In this document: piece by piece, positions 7,145-14,934 of the stretch
How the letters are laid out: each line of letters opens with the position of its first letter
How positions within the stretch are numbered: the first letter of the stretch is position 1
From: CAIWGV01 sp964515175
Lineage (GTDB): Bacteria > Pseudomonadota > Alphaproteobacteria > UBA7879 > UBA5542
DNA: 17,501 nucleotides
NCBI GenBank assembly: GCA_964515175.1
Contig: CAZEUR010000024.1
Span: 1-17,501 of the forward strand
Direction: 5' to 3'
The notes under the pieces: generated by a model
Database searches by the model: none
Seen by the model: only the letters and a program-made list of their open reading frames with translations
Told to the model about the DNA's origin: nothing
Program-made: the position numbers and the translations under genes

Positions 7145-7924
7145 CTAGATCTTCTTCGCTTTTGAAAAAAGCGTCAAGAAATTTTCCGTAGTCACGCGAG
7201 AAATTTCCGGCACAGAAACTCCTTTGAGCTCCGCCAATTTCTCCGCTGTATGTGCCACAAAAGAAGGCTCATTTCGTTTTCCTCGGTAGGGCATAGGGGC
7301 CAGATAAGGGGCATCCGTTTCAACCAACAGTCTCTTCAATGGGACCGTTTCAACCACGTGACGCAAAGATTCTGCATTCTTAAAAGTTACAATACCAGAG
7401 ATGGAGATATAAAAGCCCATTTCTAAAACGGCCTTTGCAAAAGGCTCTGTTCCCGTGAAACAATGGATAACACCAGGCGCGTCTCCAGAAATTCCCTCTT
7501 CTTTTAAAATGCTGAGAATATCCTCTTCCGCTGAACGGCTATGAATAATCAAAGGCAATACGGATTCTTTAGAAGCTCTTATATGATTCCGAAAGCTCTG
7601 CTGCTGCAATTCTCTATGGCTATTCTCATAGTAATAATCCAAACCTGTTTCCCCAATACCAATGGCTTTGGGATGGGATGTAAAAGAGACTAATTCTTCA
7701 ACAGTGGGCACGCCTAAGGTATCCACCTCATCGGGATGCACCCCCACCGTATGATAGAGAAATTCTTCCCGATCTGAGAGTGCCTCTAGTTCCCTCATAC
7801 GTGGCAAATCAGTGGAGATATTCAGAATCATCCCCACATCCAAGGCTTTCGCTCGCCTTATGACTTCTGACAAGTCTTCCTTAAATTCCGAGTGATTCAA
7901 GTGGCAATGACTATCAATTAGCAT
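7145..7924 (-). CDS. tatD: TatD family metal-dependent DNase
   Basis: TatD-type enzymes are TIM-barrel metal-dependent hydrolases with exonuclease or endonuclease activity on DNA, used in repair. Despite the name they are not part of the Tat export machinery. All expected metal ligands can be seen in the 259 residues: H6 and H8 in DSHCHL, E92 in GIGETGLDYYY, H128 in LIIHSR, H154 in GVIHCFTG and D204 in VETDAPYLAP. The closing motif MPYRGKRNEP (211-220) is also typical. The ATG lies inside the end of metG, with a 7-base overlap, so translation is probably coupled to metG. The hydrolase gene follows after 2 bases. Whether it is orthologous to E. coli TatD, YcfH or YjjV cannot be decided by eye. 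The metG-linked position favours YcfH type. Confidence 0.94.
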   Translation of the reverse strand: MLIDSHCHLNHSEFKEDLSEVIRRAKALDVGMILNISTDLPRMRELEALSDREEFLYHTVGVHPDEVDTLGVPTVEELVSFTSHPKAIGIGETGLDYYYENSHRELQQQSFRNHIRASKESVLPLIIHSRSAEEDILSILKEEGISGDAPGVIHCFTGTEPFAKAVLEMGFYISISGIVTFKNAESLRHVVETVPLKRLLVETDAPYLAPMPYRGKRNEPSFVAHTAEKLAELKGVSVPEISRVTTENFLTLFSKAKKI

Positions 7925-9465
7925 GTTTCAGGATTCCGCAATTCGCTAAGCCTCGGGAAAATGCCTTGAGGCTCTTGAATCGGTGACGCTGATTTCAGGG
8001 CATGAACGGCCTGCAAATGCTTAAAGGTCCTCGCCTGTTCGGGAACACCCAGCTGATCTAAAATTTTACCAGCAGATGTGGGGATTAAAGGCTGCAGTAA
8101 AATTCCCAATACCCGAATCACTTCACAGAGCGTGTAAAGAACCACCTCCATGCGGGGTGGATTGTTTTTCCGTAAGGCCCAAGGGGCTTGTGTATCCACA
8201 TAGCGGTTTGCCTCTCCCACCAACTGCCACACAAGATCCCCATATTTATGGAGGGCTTGATCCTTTTGCAGCAATGGCCGTATTTCCTCAATCAGATCAT
8301 AGGCCCTCTTCATGAGCCTCTCATCATCTTCTTCAAAAGGAATAGAAAGAAGTGGAATTGTTTCTGCACAATTTTTCCACACCATGCTCAACGTCCGCTG
8401 CACTAAGTTCCCCAGTTCATTAGATAGCTGGCTGTTCACTCGGGAGATAAGCGCGTCTTCCGAATAATCACCATCATTTCCAAAGGGTACTTCTCGAATT
8501 AAAAAATACCGCACCTGATCCACCCCATAAGTCTCTGCAATCTCGTAAGGATCGATGACGTTACCCAAAGATTTTGAAATCTTCTCTCCTTTATTGGTCC
8601 ACCATCCATGGGCAAAGATTTTTTTGGGCAAAGGTAGATCTGCGGCCATCAAAAAAGCAGGCCAATAAACCGCGTGAAATCTCAAGATATCTTTGCCCAC
8701 CATATGCACATCTGCGGGCCAAAACGTCTTGTAGTCTTCCGTGTCCCTATCTGGATATCCCAGGGCTGTCAGATAGTTCATCAATGCATCCAGCCACACA
8801 TAGATTACATGAGACTCATTTCCCGGCACCGGAATTCCCCATTTAAAGCTGGTCCGAGAAACGGACAAATCTTTTAAGCCCCCTTTCACAAAACTCAATA
8901 CCTCATTTCGCCGAGTGAGAGGCGCAATAAAATCAGGATGTGCGACATAGTATTCCAAGAGCTTGTCCTGAAAAGCAGAGAGCTTAAAAAAATAACTGGG
9001 TTCCTCCACCCATTCTACAGGAGCTCCCGTGGGGGCCTTTCCATCTACTAAATCAGATTCCGTATAAAAAGCTTCGTCCCGCACGGCATACCATCCGGCA
9101 TACGACCCCAAATAAATATACCCTTTTTTCTCCAGAAGCTCCCAGAAATGCTGGACACCTTTTTTGTGCCGAGGTTCTGTGGTGCGAATAAAATCATCCA
9201 CAGACAAATTATAAACTTTCAGCACATTCCGAAAACTTTGAGAGACTTCATCCACAAATTCCTGGGGTGACTTCCCAAGCTTTACTGCCGTCTGTTCAAT
9301 TTTTTGACCATGCTCGTCAGTACCCGTCAGAAACTTTATTTCTCGGCCATCTAACCGCATAAACCGGGCCAAAACATCGCAACACAAAGTGGTATAGACT
9401 GATCCGATATGGGGATCACTATTTGGATAATAAATAGGAGTTGTAATATAATAAGGGGAATTCAC
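7918..9465 (-). CDS. metG: Methionyl-tRNA synthetase
   Basis: A class I aminoacyl-tRNA synthetase that charges tRNA-Met, including the initiator. The 515 residues carry the HIGH-type signature PHIGS (18-22), the KMSKS-type loop KISKS (295-299) and the family segments LTGTDEHGQK (46-55) and HAVYWPAFL (264-272). The insertion domain (about 120-180, GWYAVRDEAFYTESD) has no Cys pairs, so this is the zinc-free form common in alphaproteobacteria. The C-terminal EMAP/Arc1p-like dimerisation and tRNA-binding domain of E. coli MetG (about 677 residues) is absent, as is usual for this shorter type. The start codon is GTG at 9465. It overlaps the holB stop as GTGA and has GAGAG about 6-7 bases upstream, and the next Met is far inside the fold. 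Confidence 0.97.
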   Translation of the reverse strand: MNSPYYITTPIYYPNSDPHIGSVYTTLCCDVLARFMRLDGREIKFLTGTDEHGQKIEQTAVKLGKSPQEFVDEVSQSFRNVLKVYNLSVDDFIRTTEPRHKKGVQHFWELLEKKGYIYLGSYAGWYAVRDEAFYTESDLVDGKAPTGAPVEWVEEPSYFFKLSAFQDKLLEYYVAHPDFIAPLTRRNEVLSFVKGGLKDLSVSRTSFKWGIPVPGNESHVIYVWLDALMNYLTALGYPDRDTEDYKTFWPADVHMVGKDILRFHAVYWPAFLMAADLPLPKKIFAHGWWTNKGEKISKSLGNVIDPYEIAETYGVDQVRYFLIREVPFGNDGDYSEDALISRVNSQLSNELGNLVQRTLSMVWKNCAETIPLLSIPFEEDDERLMKRAYDLIEEIRPLLQKDQALHKYGDLVWQLVGEANRYVDTQAPWALRKNNPPRMEVVLYTLCEVIRVLGILLQPLIPTSAGKILDQLGVPEQARTFKHLQAVHALKSASPIQEPQGIFPRLSELRNPETC

Positions 9466-10388
9466 GTCGACTCTCGCAATTCTTCCATCTTAAAAAATAT
9501 GGCCAATAAAGTCTGTCGTTGGTCAAGATGCAGTGTTTTCTCTGAATTGACAAGATGAAAAATGAAATCATGCACATCCATGAGCTGATGAAAGGGAATT
9601 CGTTGGGTTCCTGTTTTAATGGTTTGATGAAACCATTCCCTCAAAAGAAGCACAAAAACGGAAAATTTTTCCTCTTTTAAAACAGCGTCCACAAAAGGAT
9701 ATACTTCCGCATAAACCGGCGTATCTTTATTGAGGATATGGGTTAAACACCTTAAAAAATCTTCTCTCAACTCTAGGACATGAGATTGTTGGAGCTGTCT
9801 CAAAGTCCCCGGAGATCCTTGCGACAGTCTGCATAAAATCGTTTTTTGTTCTGGAGAGTAGGATCCTTCAAACAAGGATTCCATACTTGTTTCATTAAGA
9901 GGATAAAATGGGAGCAAGCAGCACCGAGATCTGATGGTTGGAAGAATCGCTCCTTCTCCTTCATGGGCCACAAGAAAAAACAAAGTCTTGTCGGTCGGCT
10001 CTTCTAATGTCTTTAAAAGAGCATTCATTCCATTCAAGTTTAAATCATTCAGGCTATCAATCAGAACAACCTTCCACTCACCATTGGCCGACGTCTGATT
10101 TACAAATTTTGCCACCTCTTTTAGTCTTTCTAAAGGAAGTGTTTTTGCCTCTTCCAAGGGAGATATTCTTAAAAAGTTTGCGTGAGTATTAGATTTTATT
10201 TGATTCTGAATATCCTGCTGAGATTCGTGTTCACCTTCCAAAAGATAAGCAGCCATTCTTTCTGCAAACGTCGCTTTGCCCATTCCCCGCCGACCCCACA
10301 AAATCCAGGCATGGTGAAGCCTTTGGCTTTTCATAGCTCTTAAGAACGTCTCCTGGACAGCCGGATGGGAAAGAGCAAGTAACCCCAT
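9462..10388 (-). CDS. holB: DNA polymerase III delta' subunit
   Basis: Delta' is the stator of the clamp loader that opens the beta clamp on primed DNA. The 308 residues show an AAA+ fold: a P-loop-like GRRGMGKAT (32-40), a Walker-B-like VVLIDSLNDLN (107-117), the conserved MNALLKTLEEP (121-131) and the sensor-1 SRC motif (154-156). The P-loop has Ala where ATPases have Thr or Ser (GKA), which is common in alphaproteobacterial delta' and fits a subunit that does not itself hydrolyse ATP. The C-terminal third (about 215-308) matches the helical collar domain only in length and helical character. The gene sits between tmk (7-base gap) and metG (4-base overlap), the canonical alphaproteobacterial arrangement. 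The ribosome site is weak (GTGAG about 6 bases upstream). Confidence 0.93.
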   Translation of the reverse strand: MGLLALSHPAVQETFLRAMKSQRLHHAWILWGRRGMGKATFAERMAAYLLEGEHESQQDIQNQIKSNTHANFLRISPLEEAKTLPLERLKEVAKFVNQTSANGEWKVVLIDSLNDLNLNGMNALLKTLEEPTDKTLFFLVAHEGEGAILPTIRSRCCLLPFYPLNETSMESLFEGSYSPEQKTILCRLSQGSPGTLRQLQQSHVLELREDFLRCLTHILNKDTPVYAEVYPFVDAVLKEEKFSVFVLLLREWFHQTIKTGTQRIPFHQLMDVHDFIFHLVNSEKTLHLDQRQTLLAIFFKMEELREST

Positions 10389-10395
10389 ATTTTTC

Positions 10396-11049
10396 TCACA
10401 AAGTAATATGGAATCTTTCGCTTACGGCACGAAAGATCTGGGGACTTACCTGATCTGAGGGTAAGTTTGCCTGAATGGCAACAAAACGCTTGTTTTCATG
10501 AGCAAGCATCCGAAATCCTTGATAGACCTTCTGATGAAATTCAAAATCCTGTTCTTCAAATCGATCGTATCTTTCAGATTTCGGAGAAGATGCATAACGC
10601 TCTTCTAATCTCTTCAATCCCTGCTCCGGAGGAATATCAAAGAAAAAAGTAAGATCTGGTTGAAAATTATGCAAGACGATTTCATGAATTTTTTTTACAA
10701 ATTCCGCCCCGAGCCCTTGAGCATACCCTTGATACACAAAGGAAGAATCTGCAAATCGGTCGCACAAAACCCAAGTGTTTCGGGCAAGCGCAGGCTTAAT
10801 GACTTTCTCCACAAGATCCCGACGCCCCGCATAGAGAATAAGAAGTTGCGAGATGGCATCCCAATGAGCATCTTTATTATGCTGCAAAACTTCTCGCAAA
10901 AGCTCCGCGCCCACAGTACCGCCCGGCTCTCGCGTTACAACAACAGGAATATCTATCGCCTTTAAAGCTTTCTCCAATAGATGGATCTGGGTCGTTTTTC
11001 CGGCCCCTTCTCCCCCCTCAAAGCTAATAAATTTTCCAGATGTGTTCAC
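10396..11049 (-). CDS. tmk: Thymidylate kinase
   Basis: Tmk phosphorylates dTMP to dTDP, the first kinase step common to de novo and salvage dTTP synthesis. The 217 residues contain the P-loop EGGEGAGKTT (11-20), the EPGGT motif (41-45), the DRF motif with the following ADSSFVYQG segment (97-108), and an Arg-rich LID region at about 147-165. The start is GTG at 11049. The site AGGGG (11058-11062, in the last codons of rlpA) is 8 bases away from this GTG. An ATG five bases further upstream is followed after one codon by a stop and cannot start the protein. The gene begins 5 bases after the rlpA stop. In many relatives a D,D-carboxypeptidase gene lies between rlpA and tmk, and it is missing here. 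Confidence 0.97.
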   Translation of the reverse strand: MNTSGKFISFEGGEGAGKTTQIHLLEKALKAIDIPVVVTREPGGTVGAELLREVLQHNKDAHWDAISQLLILYAGRRDLVEKVIKPALARNTWVLCDRFADSSFVYQGYAQGLGAEFVKKIHEIVLHNFQPDLTFFFDIPPEQGLKRLEERYASSPKSERYDRFEEQDFEFHQKVYQGFRMLAHENKRFVAIQANLPSDQVSPQIFRAVSERFHITL

Positions 11050-11054
11050 AGCAT

Positions 11055-12134
11055 TTACCCCTGATTTTTCACTATATAGGCATCGGGAAGTCCTTGTTGT
11101 TTGATTTGTGCTAAAGCCTTCTGAGCTTCTCCCATATCATCAAATGGGCCCACTTGAACTCGATACAAAACCTTTCCTCCCACCTCCGACAGCCATGACT
11201 TAGCGGGCCCTACGGAACTTACCTTTTGCACAGTGTTCTCTGCATTTTCTTGTTTTCTAAAAATACCTACCTGGATATAGATGGGATTCGCCGAACCCAC
11301 AGGAGAAGCAGAGGTGGGTTCAGAAGCTTCTGCAGACATCACAGGAGCATCAAATAAATTAGAGGTCTCTTTCACTTCCTCTCCAGAAGACGCTTCTTCT
11401 GGAGCCGCTTCTGCAATAATAATTGCGTCTTTTCCTTGAGGTTGAGAAAGTCTTTCTACCATCTGAGTTTTTTTCTCAGGCAAAGAAACAGCTTCTACAG
11501 ATCCTCTACGGCTGGTCTGCTGTACTGCCACTTTGGATTCTTCAGGTAGAATTTCAACCCGCACACGCGTCACACCCTTATCTGGGAATTCCAGAAGCTT
11601 GGCCGCCCGTTCTGACACATCAATCAGTCGATCACTGGTAAAAGGACCTCGATCATTCACGCGCAAAATAACAGATTTATTATTTTCAACATTAGTCACT
11701 CTTACAACGGAAGGAAGAGGTAAAGTCTTGTGAGCGCCCGTCAAACGGTTCTTATCAAAAATTTCTCCATTGGCCGTTCTTTTATTATGGAATTCTGATC
11801 CATACCAAGAAGCATATCCAATTTCATCATACCGAGGGTTCTCTGCGGGAAAGTACCAGACTCCATTCACCTTATAGGGTTTTCCAAGGCGATACACCGC
11901 GTCTCCTTGGGTTTTCAACCACTCTTCCTGAGGAAGAGCAGAAGATTCTTCTAGGGGCTGAACTTCTGCTCCCTTAGCTTCGTCTTTTGCTTGGTCTTTT
12001 GGAATATCTTCCTTAATCAAAATGGGTTCCGGAGGAGCTAAACGTTCAGGAGGAGAAAACCTAGAACAAGAAGACAGAAATCCTGCGATTAACAGTAAAA
12101 AAACAAAAGGTCTACAAGAGGGTATAAAATTCAT
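11055..12134 (-). CDS. rlpA: RlpA septal lytic transglycosylase, lipoprotein with DPBB and SPOR domains
   Basis: RlpA is an outer-membrane lipoprotein that cleaves denuded glycan strands at the division septum. The 359 residues start with a lipoprotein signal whose lipobox LSSC places the lipidated Cys at 23. A Pro/acidic linker (about 26-75) leads to the double-psi beta-barrel domain at about 105-195, with GYASWYG (106-112), TANGE (120-124), H135 and D161 in VNDRGPF. These last two correspond to the residues required for activity in Pseudomonas RlpA (H131 and D157). A second low-complexity acidic linker (about 200-280) precedes a SPOR domain (about 284-357, with IYIQVGIF and YRVQVGPF), which binds denuded septal peptidoglycan. 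The ATG overlaps the mltB stop as ATGA and has GGAG about 8 bases upstream. Pairing with mltB makes this a peptidoglycan-processing pair. Confidence 0.95.
   Translation of the reverse strand: MNFIPSCRPFVFLLLIAGFLSSCSRFSPPERLAPPEPILIKEDIPKDQAKDEAKGAEVQPLEESSALPQEEWLKTQGDAVYRLGKPYKVNGVWYFPAENPRYDEIGYASWYGSEFHNKRTANGEIFDKNRLTGAHKTLPLPSVVRVTNVENNKSVILRVNDRGPFTSDRLIDVSERAAKLLEFPDKGVTRVRVEILPEESKVAVQQTSRRGSVEAVSLPEKKTQMVERLSQPQGKDAIIIAEAAPEEASSGEEVKETSNLFDAPVMSAEASEPTSASPVGSANPIYIQVGIFRKQENAENTVQKVSSVGPAKSWLSEVGGKVLYRVQVGPFDDMGEAQKALAQIKQQGLPDAYIVKNQG
11058..11062 (-). promoter_or_regulatory. Ribosome binding site deciding the tmk GTG start
   Basis: AGGGG on the minus strand, at the very end of rlpA, is spaced 8 bases from the GTG at 11049 but only 3 bases from the nearby ATG at 11054, which opens just a two-codon frame (ATG CTG TGA). 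Spacing and frame both support GTG as the tmk start. Confidence 0.6.
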
Positions 12135-13099
12135 TGGGAAGCTCCAATTTCATCAGCCAATAAGCAAACAGATAATGCAAAATTCACAGAACGGTTCCAT
12201 TTTAAAATCACGCGGAAGTTATTATATACCAGAAAAACGTGATCTCCTCCATCAGGAATGATGATAGACCCTTTCAGTTCAGGATCAGAAAAACTCATTC
12301 CTCCTTTCTGGGTTACGCCCACCGCAGACCATTCCTCTGTGGATTTTTGGATGGAGAGATTGGCCTGGTCTTTGTCAAAATTTTCTGGCAATTGAACCTC
12401 CACACCCCAAGGTTCGTCTCTCTTCCATCCCTCTTTTTGCAGGTAGTTAGCAATGGATCCGAATAAATCCACACTTGCTTCCCAAATATTGCTGAATCCT
12501 TTTCCCTCATTGTCTATTGCATATCTATTATAGCTGCTGGGCATGAACTGGCAGTGCCCAAGGGCCCCCGCCCAAGATCCCATCAGGGTACGATGGGGCA
12601 TTTTATCCATGTCTAAAATTTTCAATGCCTCAAGCAACTCAGTTCTAAAGAATTGGGAACGGCGCCCATCAAAAGCTAATGTTGCCAAAGAGTGAATAAC
12701 ATTATACTTACCCGAATCTTTTCCAAAGTTTGATTCAATCCCCCACAACGCGATGATGATTGGAGACGATACCCCATAGATTTTAGAAATTTCCTTGAGA
12801 TGTTGGGCATGTTTTTTTTGTTTCCGAATAGCCCGAGCGATGCGTGGAGGGAGGCGTTTATCAATATACTGTCGAAAAGTCTCCTTCTTTTCTGCCTGAG
12901 TTGTATCAAACCGAATAATATTGGGCATAAATTTAGTGTTTTGAAAAGCTTTATCAAGCGTACACTTGCGGATCCCTTTATCTAAAGCTTCTTGTTTAAA
13001 GTCATCCAGCCATCCATCAAAGGAAGATAAAGAATTTACCTCCCCCACCAGCATGAAAACGCTTACACAAATACACCAGAAAAAATTTCTTTTAATCAA
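12131..13099 (-). CDS. mltB: MltB-type lytic murein transglycosylase (GH103)
   Basis: MltB-type enzymes cleave the MurNAc-GlcNAc bond with formation of 1,6-anhydro ends in the periplasm. The 322 residues begin with a signal peptide (about 1-23, ending in GEVNS). The catalytic Glu122 lies in ALWGIESNFG, and the typical FDGRR (143-147) and SWAGALGHCQFMPSSY (175-190) follow, with the C-terminal half covering the rest of the family fold. There is no lipobox, so a soluble periplasmic form is likely, unlike lipid-anchored E. coli MltB. The start codon is TTG at 13099: GGGGG lies 6 bases upstream, and starting at the next Met (residue 16) would destroy the signal peptide. It heads the minus-strand operon and overlaps rlpA by 4 bases. 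No clear promoter is visible. A weak candidate, TTGCCA (13153-13158) with CATAAA 18 bases on, overlaps the atpC start. Confidence 0.93.
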   Translation of the reverse strand: MIKRNFFWCICVSVFMLVGEVNSLSSFDGWLDDFKQEALDKGIRKCTLDKAFQNTKFMPNIIRFDTTQAEKKETFRQYIDKRLPPRIARAIRKQKKHAQHLKEISKIYGVSSPIIIALWGIESNFGKDSGKYNVIHSLATLAFDGRRSQFFRTELLEALKILDMDKMPHRTLMGSWAGALGHCQFMPSSYNRYAIDNEGKGFSNIWEASVDLFGSIANYLQKEGWKRDEPWGVEVQLPENFDKDQANLSIQKSTEEWSAVGVTQKGGMSFSDPELKGSIIIPDGGDHVFLVYNNFRVILKWNRSVNFALSVCLLADEIGASQ

Positions 13100-13105
13100 T
13101 ATTAT

Positions 13106-13110
13106 CCCCC
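13106..13110 (-). promoter_or_regulatory. Ribosome binding site for the mltB TTG start
   Basis: A run of five G on the minus strand lies 6 bases before TTG at 13099. No ATG or GTG in frame lies between it and residue 16 of the protein, so the site supports the rare TTG start. Confidence 0.5.
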
Positions 13111-13146
13111 ACGCACGAACTTTTGCTTGTTTATGACATATTTTTC

Positions 13147-13152
13147 AAGGAG
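13147..13152 (+). promoter_or_regulatory. Ribosome binding site fixing the atpC start
   Basis: AAGGAG is spaced six bases from the ATG at 13159. This selects the 162-residue form over the upstream TTG at 13123 and over the internal ATG at 13225, neither of which has a comparable site. Confidence 0.65.
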
Positions 13153-13158
13153 TTGGCA

Positions 13159-13647
13159 ATGATTTCTACTGAGAAAAATGACACTTTTCTTGATACTGCC
13201 CTCGAATGGGCCTATAATCAGCCCATGAGCTCTGTATCTTATTCATGTACTTTTTCTTCCCCAAAAACTGAAGCGACCTTTCAGGAGATAGGTCTTATTC
13301 TCCTCCCTGGTATCACAGGAAAAGTGGGGATTTTACCCCATCATTCTCCCATGGTCATCATGCTGCAGCCCGGCATCGCTCACATCTATAAAGGAAGTTC
13401 TGTCCTCGAGAGTTTCTTTATTTCTGGAGGAACCGCCCATATTACCTCTGACTCTTGTCGTGTGTTAGTGGATACTTTTATTGTGCTAGATGAGCTCGAC
13501 CCCCTGATCGTTGAAAACAACTTAAAACGATACCACAATGATCTTGCCGGTTTGAGCATCGAGGCTGAGCGGCGATGGATCACATCCAAAATTGCGCTCG
13601 CAGAAGCCATGGTAGATGTCATTCGCAATGGGAAGCATAAAAAATGA
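13159..13647 (+). CDS. atpC: F1F0 ATP synthase epsilon subunit, stand-alone
   Basis: The epsilon subunit sits on the central stalk of ATP synthase, couples gamma to the c-ring and inhibits ATP hydrolysis. The N-terminal beta-sandwich domain is recognisable: LLPGITGKVGILPHHSPMV (48-66) and FFISGGTAHI with the following VLVDTFI (86-108). A helical hairpin (about 111-157) forms the C-terminal domain, but its sequence is diverged. The ATG at 13159 has AAGGAG six bases upstream. A TTG at 13123 in the same frame has no such site. The protein has 162 residues against about 130-140 usually, because about 25-30 extra residues precede the beta domain. An internal Met at residue 23 would give a normal length but has no ribosome site. 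No atpH, atpA, atpG or atpD is adjacent. The next gene overlaps by 4 bases. Confidence 0.85.
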   Translation: MISTEKNDTFLDTALEWAYNQPMSSVSYSCTFSSPKTEATFQEIGLILLPGITGKVGILPHHSPMVIMLQPGIAHIYKGSSVLESFFISGGTAHITSDSCRVLVDTFIVLDELDPLIVENNLKRYHNDLAGLSIEAERRWITSKIALAEAMVDVIRNGKHKK

Positions 13648-14021
13648 CTTTAACTGTTTATGATACTTCCAACACATTCGCAAAGATCTTGCGAGGAGAG
13701 ATTCCTTGTAAAAAAGTGCTAGAAACGCCGCATGCATTAGCCTTTGAAGATATTCATCCCAAAGCACCCATCCATATACTCATTATCCCAAAAGGAGCTT
13801 ACATATCTTTTGCAGACTTTTCTCAAAGAGCATCTTCTGAAGAAATTACCGGATTTTTTAGGGCTGTGGGAGATGTTGCCAAAAAAAAAGGGACGGAAGA
13901 CTCTGGCTACCGAATCCTTTCAAATAATGGGGTCAATGCCCATCAAGAGGTTCCTCACTTCCATGTGCATATGGTGGGAGGACGCGCCTTAGGGCCCATT
14001 TTGTCTGAATCTCATGGATAA
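13644..14021 (+). CDS. HIT family nucleotide hydrolase (HinT-like)
   Basis: HIT proteins are small dimeric hydrolases that cleave nucleoside phosphoramidates, such as AMP-lysine formed by lysyl-tRNA synthetase. The 125 residues contain the histidine triad H105-x-H107-x-H109 in VPHFHVHMVGG, preceded by the conserved NNGVNAHQEV segment (94-103), the N-terminal FAKILRGEIPCK (12-23) and the strand HILIIPK (44-50). The length is typical for HinT. Its ATG overlaps the atpC stop as ATGA, and its last codons overlap the xerD start by 8 bases, so it is translated as the middle member of an operon. The exact substrate cannot be read from the sequence. Confidence 0.93.
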   Translation: MTLTVYDTSNTFAKILRGEIPCKKVLETPHALAFEDIHPKAPIHILIIPKGAYISFADFSQRASSEEITGFFRAVGDVAKKKGTEDSGYRILSNNGVNAHQEVPHFHVHMVGGRALGPILSESHG

Positions 14022-14919
14022 CTCTTACATCGATCGTTTTCTTGAGATGATCTCAGTAGAGCGTGGCAGCGCTAAAAACACGTTGGAGTCCTATGGTCGG
14101 GACTTACAGCAATGTGCTTTATTCTTAAAAACAAAGAATATCGAACTACAAAAAGCAGAAGCTTCCCATCTTAGAGATTACATGATGTTCCTTCATGACC
14201 AAGGCATGAAGTCCTCTTCCATAGGGCGCCACCTATCCGCTTTGAAACAATTCTATCTCTTTCTCGTAAGCGATCAAATTCGAGTAGATAACCCTACCTC
14301 CGTTATAGAGCGCCCCAAACCTTCCCTTACCTTACCAAAAATCCTGTCCGAAACAGAAGTAAAAACTCTTTTAGAAACAGCCCACCTTGATGACTCTGCA
14401 GAAGGAAAGCGTCTTCTTGCCTTACTGGAAATTCTATATGCCACTGGGCTTCGCGTCTCAGAGTTAATCGGACTTCACTATGATTCCATCTCTTCTGACG
14501 GAGAAGTTCTCATTGTGCGCGGCAAGGGTGATAAGGAGCGCATGGTTCCCTTAAGTTCCTACGCCCTAAAAGCGCTGAATGCCTACTTAAAAGAAAGACC
14601 TTCTTTTTTAAGCGACGGACGAACGGTCTCAAAATGGCTTTTTCCATCTTATGGTAAGACCGGCAAGTTAACGAGGCAACGCTTTGGGCAATTATTAAAA
14701 GATTTAGCCTTGAGATCTAATCTAGACCCAAATAAAATCTCCCCCCATGTGGTACGCCATGCCTTTGCCACCCACCTTTTAAATCATGGAGCTGACTTAA
14801 TCAGTCTCCAAAATATGCTGGGACACGCAGATATTTCCACCACTCAGATCTATACTCATGTTATGAAAGAGAAGTTGGAAGAAGCAGTGATGAAGCGTCA
14901 TCCCCTGAGTAAACCATGA
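14014..14919 (+). CDS. xerD: Tyrosine recombinase XerD (chromosome dimer resolution)
   Basis: XerD acts with XerC at the dif site near the terminus, under FtsK control, to resolve chromosome dimers. The 301 residues have the SAM-like core-binding domain (about 1-95, with RGSAKNTLESYGRDL) and the catalytic domain (about 108-290). The catalytic set is complete: R147 in GLRVSEL, K171 in RGKGDKER, H245 and R248 in SPHVVRHAFATHLL, H271 in LGHADIS and nucleophile Y280 in TTQIYTHV. The motifs DISTTQIYTHV and SPHxxRHAFATHLLxHGADL are XerD-like rather than XerC-like, but assignment by eye is not absolute. The start overlaps the HIT gene by 8 bases, and obgE follows after 15. Nothing around it suggests a mobile element. 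Confidence 0.92.
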   Translation: MDNSYIDRFLEMISVERGSAKNTLESYGRDLQQCALFLKTKNIELQKAEASHLRDYMMFLHDQGMKSSSIGRHLSALKQFYLFLVSDQIRVDNPTSVIERPKPSLTLPKILSETEVKTLLETAHLDDSAEGKRLLALLEILYATGLRVSELIGLHYDSISSDGEVLIVRGKGDKERMVPLSSYALKALNAYLKERPSFLSDGRTVSKWLFPSYGKTGKLTRQRFGQLLKDLALRSNLDPNKISPHVVRHAFATHLLNHGADLISLQNMLGHADISTTQIYTHVMKEKLEEAVMKRHPLSKP

Positions 14920-14934
14920 CCATAGGATAATTTT

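Noticed and set aside
9462..10388. Degenerate P-loop in holB as a sign of a broken gene
   Set aside because: Delta' subunits often lack ATPase function, the GKA form is usual in related species, and the frame is intact.
14014..14919. Tyrosine recombinase as an integrase of a mobile element
   Set aside because: Residues and motifs are those of housekeeping XerD, the gene overlaps its operon neighbour, and there are no attachment repeats, tRNA or phage genes nearby.
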